From: Myxococcales bacterium
GTDB lineage: Bacteria; Myxococcota_A; Polyangia; Polyangiales; Polyangiaceae
DNA length: 35,649 nt
Direction of reading: 5' to 3'
Assembly: GCA_012514535.1 (NCBI GenBank)
Contig: JAAZAA010000040.1
Span: 1-35,649 of the forward strand
Shown: in pieces, positions 23,128 through 30,269 of the stretch
Position numbering within the stretch: position 1 is the stretch's first letter
How the letters are laid out: each line of letters starts with the position of its first letter
Notes under the pieces: generated by a model
Told to the model about the DNA's origin: nothing
Databases searched by the model: none
What the model saw: the letters and a program-made list of their open reading frames with translations, nothing else
Program-made: the position numbers and the translations under genes

Positions 23128-25797
23128 ATGACCCGCCCCACCTCGCAGCGAACGACAGCGAACGCCCTGCCTCGAGACGGCCAGCCGCGGCCCTGCCCGC
23201 AGTGCAAGGAGACGTGCGCCCCCGGGCACCAGTACTGCCCCCAGTGCGGCTTTCCCATCACCGAGATCATCGCCCCCGAGGAAGACCGCTTCGTGGGGAC
23301 CACGCTCCCCGGCGGACATCACATCCTGGACCTGATCGGGGTCGGCGGGATGGGACGCATCTATCGCGCGGAGCAGAGCGTTCTGCGGCGTACGGTCGCC
23401 GTGAAGATCGTGCACCCGCACCTGATGGCCGACGAGAACTCCGCCGCCCGCTTCCTCACGGAGGCGCGGGCCGCGAGCCAGCTGAACCACCCGAACAGCG
23501 TCGCCGTCTTCGACTTCGGCCGCACCGAGGCGGGGCAACCCTATCTCGTGATGGAGTTCCTGCGCGGCAAGGACCTCGCTCAGGTCGCCTACGAAGAGGG
23601 GCCGCTGCCTTTCTCCCGCATCGTCGACGTGCTCGGCCAGGTGCTGGCCGCCCTCGGGGAGGCGCACGATCTCGGGATCGTGCATCGGGACCTCAAGCCC
23701 GAGAACATCATCCTGCAGCCCCTGCGCCGAGGCGGCGACTTCGTCAAGGTCGTCGACTTCGGCCTCGCCAAGCTACGCGCCGATCCCAAGAGCACGAGCG
23801 TGACGAGCCCGGGCATCGTCTGCGGGACGCCGGATTACATGTCCCCCGAACAGGGCCGCGGCGACACCATCGACGGGCGGAGCGACCTGTACGCCGTGGG
23901 GGTCATTCTGTTCCAGCTCCTGACGGGGCGTCTCCCCTTCGAAGCCGAGGCGCCGACCCAGGTCGTCATGATGCACATGTCGATCCCCGCGCCCGATCCG
24001 CGGCAAGTGTGCCCCAAGCGGCAGATCCCCGCGGCGCTCGCGGAGGTCGTCAAGAAGGCCCTCGCGAAGAGCCCCGCCCAACGCTACCAGGACGCTCACG
24101 AGCTGGCGCAGGCCCTCCGTCAAGCCGTCGAGGATCTCGGCGACGACGCCCCACCGAGCAGCAGCTCCGCCTTCCCGCCCAGCTTGCTGGTGGGCGAGCA
24201 CACCGTCTGCGAGGCCTGCGGCTACCGCGTCCCCGCGGCGCGTTACTGCTGTGAGTGCGCCGCCCCCCTGCCCCGGGAGCAGTCGATCCAGATGGGCGTG
24301 CCGTTCATCGGGCGGGACGACGACCTCGCGTGGCTCGAGGCGCGCCGCCCCGTCTCCGCCGTCGTCCAGGCAGCGCGTATCGTGGGCGAGGCCGGCGCTG
24401 GCAAGACCCGCCTGCTCGAGGAGTTCGCCGGCCGCTGCAGCGTGCTCGGGGACAAGGTGTTCACCCTGGGTCCGGATCCGTACTTCGCGGGGGTGAGCGG
24501 GCACACCCTCGCCGAAGCGATCCGCATGCTCGCGCGCCTGGATCAGCAGGCCATCGACGAGGAGGCCTTCCCCGGCGCCGCCCCGGAGGCCGTGCTCGGG
24601 CTGCGCGATCTCTTCGGCAACGATCGCAACAACTATCTCTCCCCCCTGGAGCGACGCCACGCTCTCTCCGACGCGCTGCGCTGGGCGCTGGTGCGCGCCG
24701 CCTCGAACGGGCGCGGCGTGCCCATCCTCATCATCGACGATCTGGAGCGGGTCGACGGGCCGTCGCGCCACGCCTTCGCCGACGTGCTCGGCGAGCCGCC
24801 GCCGGTGCCGGCGCTGTTCGTCTGCTCCCACGTTCCGGGGTTCGAATCCGGCTGGGGCGCGGAGCGCTCCGTCGCCCGGGTCCTCGAGGAGCTCCCCGCG
24901 CGGGAGGTGCGCCTCCTCGTCAGCCCGCAGATGGATCTGCCCCAGCGGGATCGCTTCCTGCCGCTCTATCTCGATCAGGCGATGCGTCACCAGATCGAGG
25001 GGGGCGGGCAGCTCCCGGGCAGGCTCGTCGACTTGATCGCCCTGCGTATCGACACCCTCGATCAGGACGCTCGCCGGATCCTGCAGGCTCTGGCGGTGTT
25101 GGGGGATCGCGCCGGCGCCGAGGACATCGCCGAGATCTTGCAGCTCGAACCGCCCCTCGACGAGCCCGTGGCGGCGCTGGTCGCCCGCGGCATGGTGACT
25201 CAGGTCGGCTCCGAGCTCTCCACGCGACACCCCCTGATCCGCGAGATCGCCCTGGCCGGGATCCCGGTGGAGGTGCGGCGCGAGCTCCATCGCCGCGCCC
25301 TCCGGCTCGAGGAGCGCAAGGGCGCTCCCCTGGAGGTGCGGACTCAGCACGCCTACTTCTCCCAGCAAGCCTTCGGCGCGCTGCTGCTCCTGGAGCAAGT
25401 CGCCGACCGCGCGACGGCCCGTGGTGATACGGCGACGGAGGTGCTCGCGCTGCGACGCTGCCTCGAGATCGCCCGACAGGAGATCTCCCGGGGAGAGCTC
25501 GACGACCCGCTGCGCGCGGTGCTCATCTTCAGCCGGAAACTGGGGGCTTCCCTCACCCGCGCCGGGGACTTCGCGGACGCGGAGGGCGTCCTGCGGGAGG
25601 CCCTCGACCTGGCCGGACCCGCAAGCGAAGACCGCGCCAAGATCCTCGGCGCGCTGGCGCACGTCGCCCACGGACGGCGCCGTGCCGCCGATGCCCTCCG
25701 GTGTCTGGACGAGGCCATCCTGGTGGCCGAGAGCGCCGGCGCCCTCGAGCTCGCCTCGACCCTTGCGGACACCCGGCGCGCCTGGTCGTCTCCATGA
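23128..25797 (+). CDS. Zinc-ribbon Ser/Thr protein kinase fused to an AAA-type ATPase and TPR-like tail
   Basis: An 889-residue soluble protein. Residues 23-40 are a CPxC-x10-CPxC zinc ribbon. A Hanks-type kinase follows (about 64-335): G-V-G-G-M-G loop, K93, H-R-D-L-K with D188, D210-F-G and G-T-P-D-Y-M-S-P-E, all intact. A second Cys cluster lies at C361-x2-C364...C374-C375-x-C377. Next comes an ATPase with Walker A G420-E-A-G-A-G-K-T and Walker B I-L-I-I-D537-D, and then a helical TPR-like region (about 780-889). The design recalls ATPase-coupled Ser/Thr kinases common in Myxococcota, where the C-terminal module senses or assembles partners. The ATG at 23128 is chosen because it starts just before the zinc ribbon; an in-frame ATG at 23056 is possible. 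Its stop overlaps a mini-ORF leading to the next gene. Confidence 0.88.
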   Translation: MTRPTSQRTTANALPRDGQPRPCPQCKETCAPGHQYCPQCGFPITEIIAPEEDRFVGTTLPGGHHILDLIGVGGMGRIYRAEQSVLRRTVAVKIVHPHLMADENSAARFLTEARAASQLNHPNSVAVFDFGRTEAGQPYLVMEFLRGKDLAQVAYEEGPLPFSRIVDVLGQVLAALGEAHDLGIVHRDLKPENIILQPLRRGGDFVKVVDFGLAKLRADPKSTSVTSPGIVCGTPDYMSPEQGRGDTIDGRSDLYAVGVILFQLLTGRLPFEAEAPTQVVMMHMSIPAPDPRQVCPKRQIPAALAEVVKKALAKSPAQRYQDAHELAQALRQAVEDLGDDAPPSSSSAFPPSLLVGEHTVCEACGYRVPAARYCCECAAPLPREQSIQMGVPFIGRDDDLAWLEARRPVSAVVQAARIVGEAGAGKTRLLEEFAGRCSVLGDKVFTLGPDPYFAGVSGHTLAEAIRMLARLDQQAIDEEAFPGAAPEAVLGLRDLFGNDRNNYLSPLERRHALSDALRWALVRAASNGRGVPILIIDDLERVDGPSRHAFADVLGEPPPVPALFVCSHVPGFESGWGAERSVARVLEELPAREVRLLVSPQMDLPQRDRFLPLYLDQAMRHQIEGGGQLPGRLVDLIALRIDTLDQDARRILQALAVLGDRAGAEDIAEILQLEPPLDEPVAALVARGMVTQVGSELSTRHPLIREIALAGIPVEVRRELHRRALRLEERKGAPLEVRTQHAYFSQQAFGALLLLEQVADRATARGDTATEVLALRRCLEIARQEISRGELDDPLRAVLIFSRKLGASLTRAGDFADAEGVLREALDLAGPASEDRAKILGALAHVAHGRRRAADALRCLDEAILVAESAGALELASTLADTRRAWSSP

Positions 25798-25838
25798 GCG
25801 GGCGCGGGAACGCGGCGCGCCATCGCACCGACCCATGA
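25794..25838 (+). CDS. 14-codon mini-ORF bridging the kinase and App1-like genes
   Basis: The ATG at 25794 overlaps the kinase stop (ATGA), and its own TGA (25836-25838) overlaps the next gene's ATG at 25835 (ATGA again). The encoded peptide, MSGRGNAARHRTDP, has no recognisable feature. Its likely value, if real, is to carry terminating ribosomes across the 37-nt gap. It may be chance. Confidence 0.35.
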   Translation: MSGRGNAARHRTDP

Positions 25839-26941
25839 AGCCGGCGCCCCCTCTCGTCACCCGCTGGGATCTCGACAAGACGTATCTACGCACCGAGTTC
25901 CATACCCTCGGCGATCTCCTGCGCGCGGCGCTGGAGCGCCCGGATCAGAAGCGAGCCGTCCCCGGCGCGGCGCGCTTGTTGCGGGAGCTCGCCCACGTCG
26001 GAGCCCGCATCCACATCCTCAGCGGGAGCCCGCGACAGATGCGGCGCGCCATCGCCGAGCGCCTGTCCCTCGACGGCGTCTTCTACGACGAGCTCACGCT
26101 CAAACCGAACCTACAGAACCTGCTCCACCTGCGCTTCCGAGCCCTGAAAGATCAGCTGAGCTACAAGCTCCCTGCGCTCCTCGAGGCGCGCATGCGCGAG
26201 CGTCACGTCCTGGGCGTTCCCCCCTGCCCCGAGATCCTCCTCGGGGACGACTCGGAGGCCGATGCCTTCGTGTACTCCCTCTACGCGGACCTCTGCTCGG
26301 GGCGGGTCGACATGGAGCAGCTCGAGACGGTGCTCCACGCGGGGCGCGTGGACTCCGCGATCACCGAGCAGTGCCTCGCCGCCGTGCGGAGCCTGCGGGC
26401 GCCCCGCGACGGCAAAGACGCCGACGGAGGACGCGAGCGTGACGGACGACACGAGGAAGCGCGGACCACCGCCAGCGGCCGCGCTCGCTTCCGCATCCTC
26501 ATCCACCTGGATCAACAAACGCCGCCCTCGCGCTTCGCGAGCCACACGCCGCGCCTGGTGCCCTTCTACAACTACGCCCAGGCGGCGCTGATCCTGGTGG
26601 ACGACGGTCATCTCCCTGCGGTGGCGGCCTACCGCGTCGCCCAAGAGCTCTGCGATCAGTTCCGCTTCGACCTGGACGCCCTCGCCCGGAGCTACCTCGA
26701 TCTGAAGCGCCGCGGCCACCTGAACGGACGCGCGCTCGAGGCCCTTCGGGCCGCCCGCGCGGAGGCCCCCACGGAGGTCGCCCGTTGGCCGGACCGGATC
26801 AGCGAAGAGCTGCGCAAGGCGGAGGCAGCCGAAGCCGAGGGCGCGCCCGCGGAAGCGGCACGACCCCGGGGCGTTCCGGCTCCGCTGGATTACGTCGCCC
26901 TGGCGGCCCACCACCGCGGAGGCCGAAATCGCCGACGCTGA
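25835..26941 (+). CDS. HAD-type App1-like phosphatase domain protein, 368 aa
   Basis: The N-terminal 150 residues resemble the App1 catalytic domain (phosphatidate-phosphatase family). Motif I is W-D12-L-D14-K-T, motif II is I-H-I-L-S-G-S-P, K111 lies in Q-L-S-Y-K-L-P, and the metal-binding motif is L-L-G-D138-D139-S-E-A-D-A-F-V-Y. All HAD catalytic positions are present, so it is probably an active phosphatase, perhaps on phospholipids by family analogy. A charged Asp/Arg-rich linker (about 190-225) leads to an unrecognised C-terminal helical domain (228-368). No signal peptide or membrane helix is seen. There is no Shine-Dalgarno sequence before the ATG; coupling through the mini-ORF could explain this. 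Confidence 0.8.
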   Translation: MKPAPPLVTRWDLDKTYLRTEFHTLGDLLRAALERPDQKRAVPGAARLLRELAHVGARIHILSGSPRQMRRAIAERLSLDGVFYDELTLKPNLQNLLHLRFRALKDQLSYKLPALLEARMRERHVLGVPPCPEILLGDDSEADAFVYSLYADLCSGRVDMEQLETVLHAGRVDSAITEQCLAAVRSLRAPRDGKDADGGRERDGRHEEARTTASGRARFRILIHLDQQTPPSRFASHTPRLVPFYNYAQAALILVDDGHLPAVAAYRVAQELCDQFRFDLDALARSYLDLKRRGHLNGRALEALRAARAEAPTEVARWPDRISEELRKAEAAEAEGAPAEAARPRGVPAPLDYVALAAHHRGGRNRRR

Positions 26942-26974
26942 AGGGGTTTCCGGCCTCTCCCCCAGGGGCTCGGC

Positions 26975-27002
26975 TTGCCTTCGAATGGACCCCGACTAAA
27001 AG
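26975..27002 (+). promoter_or_regulatory. Candidate promoter of the SUKH-hisD unit
   Basis: TTGCCT (26975-26980), 16 nt, TAAAAG (26997-27002), each matching 4 of 6 consensus positions. It lies 34 nt after the previous stop and about 90 nt before the SUKH start used here. Confidence 0.35.
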
Positions 27003-27094
27003 GTTACCTCGACCCTTCGACCATCGGCGCCGGCTCCGGTGCCACCTCCGGGCGGGCCTGGACGAGCGCACGCCATCAGAAAGTAGGTCGCCCC

Positions 27095-27703
27095 TTGGAC
27101 AGCGATCTTGCGGAATCGATCAGCGCGTTGAAAGAGGCTTTCGAGGCTCGAGCGGTGCCCCTCTCCCTCGGCGACGGCGACGAGGCGGCGATCACCGCCC
27201 TGCGCTCCAAGCTCGAACTCCCGCGACGTTATCGGGACTTCTTGAAGGAGTGTGACCCCCTCGATTTGGAGACGCGGACCCCCGCGGAGCGGGTCCGCTT
27301 GATCCCGACGAGCGAGCTCCTGGAAGAGCAGAAAGGCTACGCCCTCGACGAGTCGGGCGAGCGGATCGAGCAGCCCCGTCCGTCGGGGTGGCGTCCGAGC
27401 TGGGTCATCATCGGTCACAGCTCGTTGCTCGGAGACCCCTACTTCCTGGACGTGGCGGAGGCGGACGCGGAGGGCGACTGCCCGGTGTACACCGCGATGA
27501 GCGGCACCGACACGTGGCAACCCCGGCTCTGCGCGTCGAGCTTCGCCATGTTCCTGCGGATCCTCGCGGTCAGCATGCAGGTGGCGGGCGGCTTCGCCGA
27601 CGACGACATCGACATGGACGATGAAGAGGTCTTCCGCGAAGCGCTCGGCCCCAAGATCCGCGAGTACGACCCCGCAGCGGTGAAGGCCGGGCACTGGACA
27701 TGA
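27095..27703 (+). CDS. SMI1/KNR4 (SUKH) family protein, 202 aa
   Basis: The pattern is that of the SUKH fold: a helix with L-E-L-P-R-R-Y-R-D-F-L-K-E, then L-I-P-T-S-E-L, W-V-I-I-G-H-S and D-P-Y-F-L-D-V, then C-P-V-Y-T-A-M-S-G and S-F-A-M-F-L-R. SUKH proteins are often immunity proteins of toxin systems, but many bacterial members have no toxin nearby. None is seen here. The start is uncertain: no ATG is available, the frame is open from a TTG at 26975 which overlaps a promoter-like -35, and TTG at 27095 is the first start-like codon close to the conserved part. The stop overlaps the hisD ATG by 4 bp, so it is translated with hisD. Confidence 0.75.
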   Translation: MDSDLAESISALKEAFEARAVPLSLGDGDEAAITALRSKLELPRRYRDFLKECDPLDLETRTPAERVRLIPTSELLEEQKGYALDESGERIEQPRPSGWRPSWVIIGHSSLLGDPYFLDVAEADAEGDCPVYTAMSGTDTWQPRLCASSFAMFLRILAVSMQVAGGFADDDIDMDDEEVFREALGPKIREYDPAAVKAGHWT

Positions 27704-29028
27704 AGGACGACACGCTCACCATCGAGCTCGAAGGGACGAGCGGCTTCGAGCGGCTCCTCGAGCAGCTGAGCCGGCGTGGCGAGACGGACCTGGATCGCGT
27801 CGAGCCCGCGGTGCGAGAGATCTTGCGGGAGGTGCGCAACGAGGGTGACGCCGCAGTGCGGCGCTACGTCGCGCGCTTCGAGAACCGCGACGTCTCCGAG
27901 CTCGTCGTGCACGACTACGGCGGGGCCGCTGCCCTCGCCTCCCTCGCGCCGGAGCTCCGGCGAGCCCTCGAGACGGCCGCCGCGCGCATCCGCGACTACC
28001 ACGAGCGGCAGGCGGACCAGCAGCGCAGCTTCGAGTACGAGAAGGACGGCGTCACGCTGGCGAGCCGCGTCACCCCCCTCGCGCGAGTGGGCATCTACGC
28101 TCCTGGCGGCAAGGCCTGTTACCCCTCGAGCGTCCTCATGACCGCCGTCCCCGCGGCGGTCGCCGGCGTCGAGGCGATCTACCTCGCCAGCCCCGATACG
28201 AGCGCCGAGGTGCGCGCCGCCTGTCACCTGGCGGGCGTCACCGCGCTGGTGGACGCGGGCGGAGCGCAGGCGGTGGCGGCCCTCGCCTACGGCACCGAGA
28301 CGGTCCCCCGCGTGGACAAGATCGTCGGCCCCGGGAACATCTACGTCGCGGCGGCCAAACGCCTCGTCTTCGGCGAAGTCGACATCGACAGCATCGCCGG
28401 GCCGAGCGAGATCCTCGTGGTCGCGGACGACTCGGCGGATCCGGAGGTCGTCGCTGCGGACCTGCTCTCCCAGGCGGAGCACGACGAGGACGCCTACCCC
28501 CTGCTGCTGACCACCGATGAGGCCCTCGCCCGCGCGACCAGCGCCGCCGTGGCCCGTCAGCTCGCGGCGCTCCCGGAGACGGACGGCCGGGGACGACCTC
28601 GCCGCGCGGTGGCGGTGGAGTCCGTGCGCCGAAACGGCTTCGCCCTCGTCGTGTCGAGCCGGGACGAGCTGGCCCGCGTCGCCAACACTCTCGCCGTGGA
28701 GCACGTCGCGGTGCAAACCCACGACGCCTCCGAGCTCGCCGGCCGGATCCTCCGCGCGGGAGCGCTGTTCGTGGGCCACTACACGCCGGAGGCCGCCGGA
28801 GACTACCTCGCGGGTCCGTCCCACGTGCTCCCCACGGGCGGAGCGGCGCGCTACGGCGCACCCCTCGGGGTCTACGACTTCGTCTCGCGCAGCTCGGTGA
28901 TCAGCTACGCCGAGCACGCCCTGGCCGCCCAGGCCGACGACATCACCGCCTTCGCCCGCAGCGAGGGGCTCGAAGCCCACGCCCGCGCGGTGGAGGTCCG
29001 CACCAAGCCGCCGCGCGCGCAAGCCTGA
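27700..29028 (+). CDS. hisD: Histidinol dehydrogenase HisD
   Basis: A 442-residue zinc enzyme that performs the last two oxidations of L-histidine synthesis, histidinol to histidinal to histidine, using NAD. It has the family signatures I-Y-A-P-G-G-K-A-C-Y-P-S, V-G-P-G-N-I-Y-V-A-A-A-K and I-A-G-P-S-E-I-L-V-V-A-D-D. The zinc Gln/His lie in L-L-S-Q-A-E-H-D, the catalytic Glu-His in V-E-H-V, a zinc Asp in A-A-G-D-Y-L-A-G-P-S-H-V-L-P-T-G-G, and a C-terminal His in L-E-A-H-A-R. It is complete. No other his gene is in the window. The gene is convergent with the FHA gene. The start is fixed by the ATGA overlap with the SUKH gene. Confidence 0.96.
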   Translation: MKDDTLTIELEGTSGFERLLEQLSRRGETDLDRVEPAVREILREVRNEGDAAVRRYVARFENRDVSELVVHDYGGAAALASLAPELRRALETAAARIRDYHERQADQQRSFEYEKDGVTLASRVTPLARVGIYAPGGKACYPSSVLMTAVPAAVAGVEAIYLASPDTSAEVRAACHLAGVTALVDAGGAQAVAALAYGTETVPRVDKIVGPGNIYVAAAKRLVFGEVDIDSIAGPSEILVVADDSADPEVVAADLLSQAEHDEDAYPLLLTTDEALARATSAAVARQLAALPETDGRGRPRRAVAVESVRRNGFALVVSSRDELARVANTLAVEHVAVQTHDASELAGRILRAGALFVGHYTPEAAGDYLAGPSHVLPTGGAARYGAPLGVYDFVSRSSVISYAEHALAAQADDITAFARSEGLEAHARAVEVRTKPPRAQA

Positions 29029-29061
29029 GCTCCGGGGCACTCGTCAGGGCGCGGCTCGTCG

Positions 29062-29100
29062 GGCGCGGCTGGCCGGGCATCGACGACGCGGGGCCGCGCC
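29062..29100. terminator. Inverted repeat between convergent hisD and the FHA gene
   Basis: GGCGCGGC (29062-29069) and GCCGCGCC (29093-29100) form a perfect 8-bp stem around 23 nt. A second copy of the left arm lies just upstream (GGGCGCGGCT occurs twice, from 29048 and 29061). The position between convergent genes fits a shared terminator, but there is no T-run. Confidence 0.35.
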
Positions 29101-29113
29101 GCGAAGGCGCCCC

Positions 29114-30073
29114 TCACCCCACCGGCTCGATGTAGCCCTTGCGGAGCAGCGCCAGCATCGCCTGGGCAGTCTCCAAATCCGACTTCGGCGACCTGTCGAG
29201 GGTCGCCTGGAGGTTCGGCGAGTTGATGGCGAGCTGCAGCACGTCCAGCTGGCTCTGCTCCAGCTCATGGAGCGGCGCCTCCAAGGGCGTCTTCAAGGTC
29301 AGCCGCTTGTCGGGGGCCGGCAACATCTGGCGGAGGTTGTTGAACTCGTCGAGCTGCCGGAAACCTTCCATCAGGAACTCCTGAGCCGACAGGTCCAGGG
29401 GGTGCTCGGAGCGCTCCTCACGGGGCGGCTCGAGGGCAAAGGTGCCCTGAGTCCAGGCCAGCATGCGGAAGGCCGCCTTCTGGGGGCTCATCTCGGGGAC
29501 ACCGTCGATGCTGGCGTCCTCGATCAGGCCGTCCCGGAGCACGAACCGCCCCACGTCGGCGGAGTGAATCACCAGCACCCCGGACTTCCGGGAGGTGCCG
29601 AAGAGCTGCATCAGATCCGGCAGGGGGATCTCCTCGAGGTTCCCGCTCATCCGCGCCGCCCCCGAGGTCCCCGAGTGGCGGACCGTCGACTTGCCGAAGG
29701 CGACGCGCTGCAGGTTCGAGGAGCCCTGCTGCTGGTCGAGGCTCACCAGCTTGAGGATGCTGGTCCCGATCAGCAGGCGATCTCCCTCCCGCAGGGAGGC
29801 GCGCTCCACCCGCTCCCCGTTCACGAAGGTCCCATTGGTGGAGCCGAGATCCTCGATCTCCACGACCCCCTGACGCACCTCGATCCGCGCGTGCTTCCGG
29901 GAGACCATCTCCTCGACGAGGACCATGTCCAGATCGCTGGAGCGCCCGACGACGACGGACGCACCCTCGCTCAACGGAAACTCTCCGCCTTGGTACTTCC
30001 CCGAGATGAAGCGGAGAGCGAGCCGCCCTCTCTCGGGAGGACCGGCATCAGGGGAGTTCGACGAGGAGTTCAT
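29114..30073 (-). CDS. FHA domain and DUF4388 protein, 319 aa
   Basis: Residues about 16-112 form an FHA phosphothreonine-binding domain with all signature residues: V-G-R-S-S (G43, R44, S45), S-R-K-H (58-61) and L-G-S-T-N-G-T-F-V-N-G (76-86). A linker leads to a DUF4388 (PATAN-like) domain at about 143-240, with M-S-G-N-L-E-E-I-P-L-P-D-L-M-Q-L-F and S-G-V-L-V-I-H. A helical tail follows. No membrane segment is seen. It probably reads phosphothreonine marks set by a Hanks kinase, possibly the one encoded at 23128-25797, and relays this through the DUF4388 domain; this link is inferred. The ATG at 30073 is chosen because the longer frame starts inside a likely -10 box at 30180-30185. Confidence 0.88.
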   Translation of the reverse strand: MNSSSNSPDAGPPERGRLALRFISGKYQGGEFPLSEGASVVVGRSSDLDMVLVEEMVSRKHARIEVRQGVVEIEDLGSTNGTFVNGERVERASLREGDRLLIGTSILKLVSLDQQQGSSNLQRVAFGKSTVRHSGTSGAARMSGNLEEIPLPDLMQLFGTSRKSGVLVIHSADVGRFVLRDGLIEDASIDGVPEMSPQKAAFRMLAWTQGTFALEPPREERSEHPLDLSAQEFLMEGFRQLDEFNNLRQMLPAPDKRLTLKTPLEAPLHELEQSQLDVLQLAINSPNLQATLDRSPKSDLETAQAMLALLRKGYIEPVG

Positions 30074-30179
30074 CGGCGGCACAACGACCTGACCCAACTC
30101 GACGGTGAGCTGGAGGCCATCCTGGAGTGTAGGCGTTTGCCCCGCCCGACGGCGGCAGGAGCCGGCGAACGCGCCCAAA

Positions 30180-30209
30180 AGCATAGGCGGCGCACGCCAC
30201 GAGGGTCAA
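30180..30209 (-). promoter_or_regulatory. Candidate promoter of the FHA gene
   Basis: Minus strand: TTGACC (30209-30204), 18 nt, TATGCT (30185-30180). The surrounding stretch (30190-30250) is visibly richer in A/T than the rest of the window. It predicts a leader of about 100 nt. Confidence 0.5.
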
Positions 30210-30269
30210 GAAAGCACAAAGATCGCAAACAGTTGACGAAAGCCAAGGTTTCCCCGACCGGGCCAGCCC

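Noticed and set aside
24839-24849. GGTTCGAATCC, a tRNA T-loop-like sequence
   Set aside because: It lies in frame inside the kinase/ATPase gene, the T-stem arms do not pair fully, and no acceptor or anticodon arm can be built around it.
27095-27703. SUKH gene as immunity protein of a toxin system
   Set aside because: No toxin, polymorphic secreted protein or second immunity gene is found on either side; the neighbours are hisD and an App1-like gene.
30074-30184. Earlier ATG for the FHA protein
   Set aside because: That ATG is part of the TATGCT -10 box of a convincing promoter, so it cannot lie within the transcript.
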